Of a stretch of DNA of 6,326 nt, positions 4,796 through 6,326 are shown piece by piece. Within the stretch, counting starts at the first letter, position 1. Each line of letters opens with the position of its first letter. The DNA is from Bradyrhizobiaceae bacterium (GTDB taxonomy: Bacteria; Pseudomonadota; Alphaproteobacteria; Rhizobiales; Hyphomicrobiaceae). The stretch is taken from assembly GCA_947475855.1 (NCBI GenBank), contig CANJPN010000376.1, positions 1 through 6,326 of the forward strand, given 5' to 3'. The translations under genes were made by a program, and so were the position numbers. Below the pieces are notes generated by a model that had not been told where the DNA came from, searched no databases, and was given only the letters and a program-made list of their open reading frames with translations.

Positions 4796-6326
4796 ATGGG
4801 TAAGCACGAACGCATTATTGGTGGCCGCTCCGGCGCAAACGCCAACGCGGGTGTCTCTCGCCGCAATCTGCTCCGTGGGGCCGGCGCTGGCGCACTCGTC
4901 GTCACGATCGGTGGCGCGGTCGGTCTCGATTTCGTCAGGGCGACCGGCAAAGCGCTGGCGCAAGGCGCGAAGCCGCCGCTGCATCCCGAGCAGCTCGACA
5001 GCTACCTCGCCGTTGGCGCTGACGGTCGCGTCAGCGTGTTCTTCGGCAAGATGGACATGGGCCATGGCCTGCATACCGCCGTCGCGCAGATGGTCGGCGA
5101 AGAACTCGACGTCGCATTCAAAGATGTGACCGTCTACATGGGCGACACGCGCAACAGCGTGAACCAGGGAGGCGCATCGGGCTCCACGGGCCTGCAGTTG
5201 GGCGGCATTCAAATGCGGATGGCCGCGGCGGAAGCGCGGCGCGTCCTCGTCGAGGCCGCCGCCACCAAGCTCGGCGTGCCGGCAGCCGATCTCGTCATCA
5301 ACGAAGGCGTGATCTCTGCGAAGGCCGATGCCGGCAAGAAGGTCTCCTACAAGGAGCTGATCGGCGGCAAGTACTTCAATCATAAGCTCGAGTGGAACAA
5401 GCAGTGGGGCAATACGCTGAAGGCCGTCGGCAAGGCGAGCCCGAAGTCCCACAAAGACTATAAGCTGATCGGCAAGTCCTTCCCGCGCGAAGACATCGCA
5501 CCGAAGGTTTTCTCGACCGAGAAGCACATCCAGAACCAAAAGGTGGCGGGCATGGTGCACGCCCGCATGATCCGGCCGCAGGTGGTCGGATCGGTACCGG
5601 TCAAAGTCGACGAAGCCTCGATCAAGCACATCGCTGGCGCGCAGGTCGTGTTCAAGCCGCCGAGCTTCCTGGGTGTTGTTGCCAATACCGAATGGGAAGC
5701 AATCAAGGCCGCCGAGGCGCTCAAGGTCGTTTGGTCTGAAGTGCCCAAGCCGTTCCCGAACTACTCCGACCTGTACAGCCACATCCGCAAGGCGCCTGTG
5801 CTAAAGGCCGAGACGGAGAAGAAGAACGGCGAGATCGCAAAGGCCTTCGAGGGCGCCGCCAAGGTCGTTTCCGCCGAGTACGAGTGGCCATTCCAGAGCC
5901 ACGCGTCCATGGCGCCGGCCACCGCAGTGGTCGAGATCAAGGGCAACAAGGCTACTCTCTGGACGGGTGGGCAAAAGCCGCACTTCGCACGCGACGGCGT
6001 TGCCCAGATCCTCGGCTTCAAACAAGAGGACGTGGACGGCATCTGGCTGATCGGGCCGGGATGCTATGGCCGCAACGATGCCGGCGACTGCGCGCAGGAT
6101 TGCGCGGTGCTGGCACAAGCGGTCGGCAAGCCCGTTCGCCTGCAGTACACGCGCGCCGAAGGTACGCAGTGGGATCCGAAAGGGCCCGCTTCCGTAATCC
6201 GAGCGCGCGCCGCACTCGACGCCAACAACAACGTGGTCGGCTTCGAGTTCATAGCCAAGGGATTCTCGCGCCTCGAAGTTTCGTCGAACGAAAGCCAGAC
6301 TCACGACTGCCTCGCCGGCCACAACC
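4796..6326 (+). CDS. molybdopterin-binding large subunit, xanthine dehydrogenase family, Tat-exported (IorB-like), 5' part
   Basis: The catalytic subunit of a molybdenum hydroxylase; 510 residues are visible of an expected 730 to 780. The ATG has GGAGG (4783-4787) eight bases upstream. The N-terminus carries a twin-arginine signal, SRRNLLRG at 21-28, a hydrophobic stretch (about 29-46) and a possible cleavage site after ALA at 55, so it likely acts in the periplasm. Residues 66-175 hold a molybdopterin-binding segment (GKMDMGHGLHTAVAQMVGEE, then QGGASGSTG). Residues about 225-315 resemble the hammerhead domain (VAGMVHARMIRP). From about 370 follow QSHASMAPATAVVE and the cofactor loop GPGCYGRNDAGDCAQD at 420-435. 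This order, with a cofactor segment before the hammerhead, is that of IorB relatives rather than classical xanthine dehydrogenase. The catalytic Glu is near the C-terminus and off the window. The substrate (N-heterocycle, aldehyde or other) is unknown. Confidence 0.9.
   Translation, partial: MGKHERIIGGRSGANANAGVSRRNLLRGAGAGALVVTIGGAVGLDFVRATGKALAQGAKPPLHPEQLDSYLAVGADGRVSVFFGKMDMGHGLHTAVAQMVGEELDVAFKDVTVYMGDTRNSVNQGGASGSTGLQLGGIQMRMAAAEARRVLVEAAATKLGVPAADLVINEGVISAKADAGKKVSYKELIGGKYFNHKLEWNKQWGNTLKAVGKASPKSHKDYKLIGKSFPREDIAPKVFSTEKHIQNQKVAGMVHARMIRPQVVGSVPVKVDEASIKHIAGAQVVFKPPSFLGVVANTEWEAIKAAEALKVVWSEVPKPFPNYSDLYSHIRKAPVLKAETEKKNGEIAKAFEGAAKVVSAEYEWPFQSHASMAPATAVVEIKGNKATLWTGGQKPHFARDGVAQILGFKQEDVDGIWLIGPGCYGRNDAGDCAQDCAVLAQAVGKPVRLQYTRAEGTQWDPKGPASVIRARAALDANNNVVGFEFIAKGFSRLEVSSNESQTHDCLAGHN

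Noticed and set aside
4685..5782. Long minus-strand open frame of 365 codons opposite the molybdenum hydroxylase genes
   Set aside because: It lies antisense to two strongly supported genes with clear motifs and good ribosome binding sites; long antisense frames are expected in GC-rich DNA. Its product shows no recognisable domain.

Overview
The window looks like an accessory junction in a GC-rich alphaproteobacterial genome, probably Hyphomicrobiales such as a Bradyrhizobium or Rhodopseudomonas relative. That guess rests on visibly GC-rich codons, strong GGAGG ribosome binding sites and remembered protein families; nothing was searched. The left two thirds (about 1-3900, minus strand) is nested mobile DNA. 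The right third (4314-6326, plus strand) is the start of a molybdenum hydroxylase operon.

Mobile half. Reading leftward on the minus strand from about 3900, there is first an intact tyrosine recombinase (2895-3836). Six bases after it begins an IS91/Y1-type transposase that keeps only its N-terminal zinc-binding region. Its reading frame breaks off after the conserved residues AYNSC at 2685. From 2684 leftward the DNA belongs to a different element: a tip with two direct repeats and one inverted copy, then three tyrosine recombinase genes joined head to tail by overlapping stop and start codons (2538-1309, 1309-404, 407 to beyond base 1). This is the layout of a RIT (recombinase in trio) element, with ritA, ritB and a truncated ritC. 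The simplest reading is that a RIT element inserted into the IS91 transposase gene in the same orientation and left a 95-codon hybrid reading frame. The other RIT end and the rest of the transposase should lie left of base 1. The four recombinases have all recognisable catalytic residues where the sequence is visible; ritC is cut before its catalytic domain.

Spacer. From about 3896 to 4313 I see no convincing gene. It holds several short perfect hairpins, a direct repeat with a 25-base period, and the leader of the downstream operon. The hairpin cluster at 3857-3895 may mark the end of the IS91-like element.

Metabolic half. Two plus-strand genes 14 bases apart encode a 155-residue protein with two [2Fe-2S] clusters and a molybdopterin-binding large subunit (510 residues visible, running off the right edge) with a twin-arginine signal. 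Together they resemble the IorAB / nicotinate dehydrogenase / aldehyde oxidoreductase type of xanthine dehydrogenase family enzymes. The small subunit has no signal of its own, so the complex probably folds in the cytoplasm and is exported as a unit. The substrate cannot be told from sequence.
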